From contig NZ_CP014579.1 of NCBI RefSeq assembly GCF_001634365.1, forward strand, positions 1,984,001-2,048,000: DNA of 64,000 nucleotides, written 5' to 3'. Position 1 is the first letter of the stretch. The number at the start of each line of letters is the position of its first letter. Under the pieces are notes generated by a model, which was not told the DNA's origin, searched no databases, and was given only the letters and a program-made list of their open reading frames with translations. The position numbers were made by a program, and so were the translations under genes. The DNA is from Paraburkholderia phytofirmans OLGA172 (lineage in GTDB: Bacteria > Pseudomonadota > Gammaproteobacteria > Burkholderiales > Burkholderiaceae). Below, piece after piece: positions 62,434 to 64,000 of the stretch.

Positions 62434-63574
62434 GGCCACTCTCCCCGCGACACCCGACTGGAAACCCGTCGGGTCCGCTGATCTGCGTCCGCCCGCACCT
62501 CCCCTCTGGAGATGCAGAAAGGGATAGTAGCCACTGGTTTGCAAATTCCAAGGACGACGCGTCGGGAAAACTCAGGCGCAGCTGTCCGGTGGTGGCATGT
62601 TTCGGAAGGGTGACGCGCTGTTGGTCACGGCGGCAACCCTACAAGGCGGCGCCCAACAGCATCATTCATGCCCGCCTCCGACGCCACCAGCAGATGTGCA
62701 TCCGCCACTATACAAATAGGGTCGACGGATGTGTCTTACCACGCCATGTATCGCTACAAAAATCCTTGTGCTCGTAGCCAGAATGGTGGAGAGGTAGCGA
62801 ATTGACAAATCTGGGAGCCGCATCGCTCCCACATCATAAGCATTCCTATTTATTTAAATACAACGCGGCGGCTTTCCTCCTGTTCGATACAAATCACCTT
62901 GGCGACGGCAGTGACAAATCATAGATTGCGCATCAACGACCTGCGTCGCGCATCCGCATGCGCGCCAATCACGCCCGGGAACCCAGTTGCATAATGCTGG
63001 CCGGCCACAGGTGTCCACACCTTTTCGCGAATCGCAACAATCCTGACAGTGCTCGATGCGATACCGCAGAAAATTTTTTTCTGGGGACGCTCATTTTTGA
63101 GGCGGTCACTTAATTTTTTGAGGCGGGCGTTTAAATAGTCATGCGAGGCCATTTCTCACGACATGGGTATCGCTGATAAGCGCCGGACACGGCGTCGGCG
63201 CCACAACATCCGCAGGAGCGGTGAGCCGGGTCATCCGATTCGCGATTGGTCGGTGTATATTGAAACCCGCTGCCAAGCGGTCTAAGGGTCGCCTGTCTCC
63301 TGTGTCACCCGGCGAGCGGACGACTCGCCAACAATCAAACTGCGTCTGCGCTGTAGATTCGCGCGGCGGTCCTCGAGAACGTAGTGCGCGGGAACCATTT
63401 ACCGCAGAATCGCGAACTAAATGATTCCGACGTCAAAGCCTCCCTGCCTGCCTTAATGTATAAGTTGCCGGTCCCGGACAGGCTCACTCTTCCCGACGGG
63501 TGCCTTCGCGAGCAGCCGCAACCAACCGTTTAAAAGCGCTTAGAGGCCATTTCAAAAAGACCCCGAGGGGGCTG
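62434..63574. other. Long region without a supported gene
   Basis: No ORF here combines a ribosome binding site with a plausible protein. Visible structures are a small hairpin (GGGAGC/GCTCCC near 62813-62831), three ACAAATC motifs (near 62806, 62890 and 62913) and a two-copy tandem repeat at 63093-63133. It may be the non-coding border of the transposon or IS debris. Confidence 0.5.
63093..63134 (+). repeat. Two-copy 20-21-bp tandem repeat (TTTTTGAGGCGG unit)
   Basis: TTTTTGAGGCGG occurs at 63094-63105 and 63115-63126, each followed by a related TTAAT/TTAAA stretch. Multiple short terminal repeats like this occur at IS21-type ends, but no such transposase is present. Confidence 0.55.
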
Positions 63575-63578
63575 TTAA

Positions 63579-64000
63579 GGAAGCTCTGCACAACTAGCTT
63601 TGAAGCGTTACCTTTCACATCGAGCGCAACCTCGGCGTTCAGATCTTTGTTGGTGAGCTGATTGCGAGGGGTTTTCCGCGCTCCGGAGCGCTCCAACCAG
63701 ACATATGGCCTTCATCGGCCCGGTGTTTCAAGCTTTGCGCAAAGCTCTGCGAGCCATCCATAAATTGCCCAAAGCAAACAGCGTGGTGATCTGGGCGATG
63801 TTCTTCGGCAAACCACGATAGCGCGTCTTCATGTAACCGAACTGCCGCTTGAGGATGCGAAACGGGTGTTCGACCTTGGCCCGAATACCCGCCTTCAGGC
63901 GTTCGATCTGATCGTATATCGCGTCCAACGAATCACTCAGATCCAGTTTCCTGCGCTTTGCCGGTCGCATTGCAACATGCCAACGCACCGCCTCAGGCTC
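63579..64000 (-). mobile_element. Partial IS5-type insertion sequence
   Basis: The element's end appears to be GGAAGCTCTGCACAAC at 63579, bordered on the left by TTAA (63575-63578), which fits the YTAR-type 4-bp duplication of IS5 elements. The transposase runs off the right edge. The other end is outside the window, so the border is provisional. Confidence 0.5.
63728..64000 (-). CDS. IS5-family transposase, C-terminal part
   Basis: About 90 C-terminal residues of a DDE transposase, open to the right edge. The stretch KAGIRAKVEHPFRILKRQFGYMKTRYRGL carries the conserved glutamate region and Y-(2)-R-(3)-E/K-type signature of IS5 transposases, followed by NIAQITTLFALGNLWMAR. The N-terminus and the two aspartates lie outside the window, so activity cannot be judged. 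Confidence 0.85.
   Translation of the reverse strand, partial: EPEAVRWHVAMRPAKRRKLDLSDSLDAIYDQIERLKAGIRAKVEHPFRILKRQFGYMKTRYRGLPKNIAQITTLFALGNLWMARRALRKA

Noticed and set aside
62135..62551. 138-codon minus-strand ORF overlapping the cargo gene at 61732-62433
   Set aside because: It is in another frame of a better-supported ORF and has no ribosome binding site.
62823..62833. CTCCCACATC as the right transposon terminus
   Set aside because: It contains CCCACA but the inner sequence does not match the left end, and no CCGCC follows.
63484..63696. 70-codon minus-strand ORF across the IS border
   Set aside because: It spans the predicted IS end, has no family match and no convincing start.
50885..64000. 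CRISPR array or Cas genes associated with the Tn7-like element
   Set aside because: No regularly spaced repeats and no Cas-like proteins are visible, so this is not a CRISPR-associated transposon within the window.

Overview
The window looks like a chromosomal segment of a beta-proteobacterium of the Burkholderia/Paraburkholderia group. This is inferred from the high GC content, the DUF4148- and DUF3138-like proteins, Burkholderia-type porin and NodT/EmrAB efflux genes, and the many LysR/AraC/LacI-controlled catabolic clusters. Nothing in the sequence names the species.

Positions 1-18200 hold housekeeping and small catabolic units: the end of a DUF3138-like protein, two tandem paralogous FAD amine oxidoreductases (PuuB-like), a LysR regulator divergent from a cytosine-deaminase-like amidohydrolase, a DUF2891 protein, a PRC-barrel protein, DNA polymerase II, and an EmrB-EmrA-NodT tripartite efflux operon that converges on a 1014-residue winged-helix/P-loop regulator. 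Positions 18200-27500 hold an alpha/beta hydrolase, an AraC regulator, a fumarylacetoacetate-hydrolase-family enzyme, an aromatic-acid MFS transporter, a formamidase-family protein, an HbpS/GlcG-like protein, a beta-propeller protein and a porin.

Positions 27500-39400 appear to be one regulon. A LacI-type repressor, a sugar-type ABC importer (binding protein, ATPase, two permeases), the porin and a seven-gene operon share near-identical 16-bp operators of the form ATGCAATCGTTTGCAT. The operon encodes an intradiol (hydroxyquinol-type) dioxygenase, an SDR, a BKACE enzyme, a gamma-carbonic-anhydrase/PaaY-like protein, a zinc-less alcohol dehydrogenase, a cupin and an AraC regulator. A consensus sigma-70 promoter lies upstream of the dioxygenase and its operator begins at the -10 box. 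I infer coordinated uptake and catabolism of a sugar-like or polyol precursor that enters a hydroxyquinol/beta-ketoadipate-like route; the substrate is unknown.

Positions 39400-45600 carry a hydroquinone meta-cleavage cluster (LysR, then the HapC/PnpC-like and HapD/PnpD-like dioxygenase subunits, a semialdehyde dehydrogenase, maleylacetate reductase and a Rieske ferredoxin). It contains the fused debris of a deleted branched-chain-amino-acid-type ABC transporter. Positions 45900-49834 carry a compact signalling operon: a toxin-less HigA-like protein, a double-domain KaiC-like ATPase and a hybrid histidine kinase.

At 50885 an MFS gene is interrupted by a Tn7-like transposon. Its terminus begins TGTGGG, and base composition becomes visibly more AT-rich inside. 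The element carries tnsB, tnsA, tnsC, a truncated tandem copy of tnsC, two different TniQ/TnsD-like genes and three or four unrecognised cargo ORFs, all on the minus strand in the unusual transcription order TniQ-TniQ-C'-C-A-B. The far end is not seen and may lie beyond the window. The last kilobase is mostly non-coding and ends in a partial IS5-type transposase.
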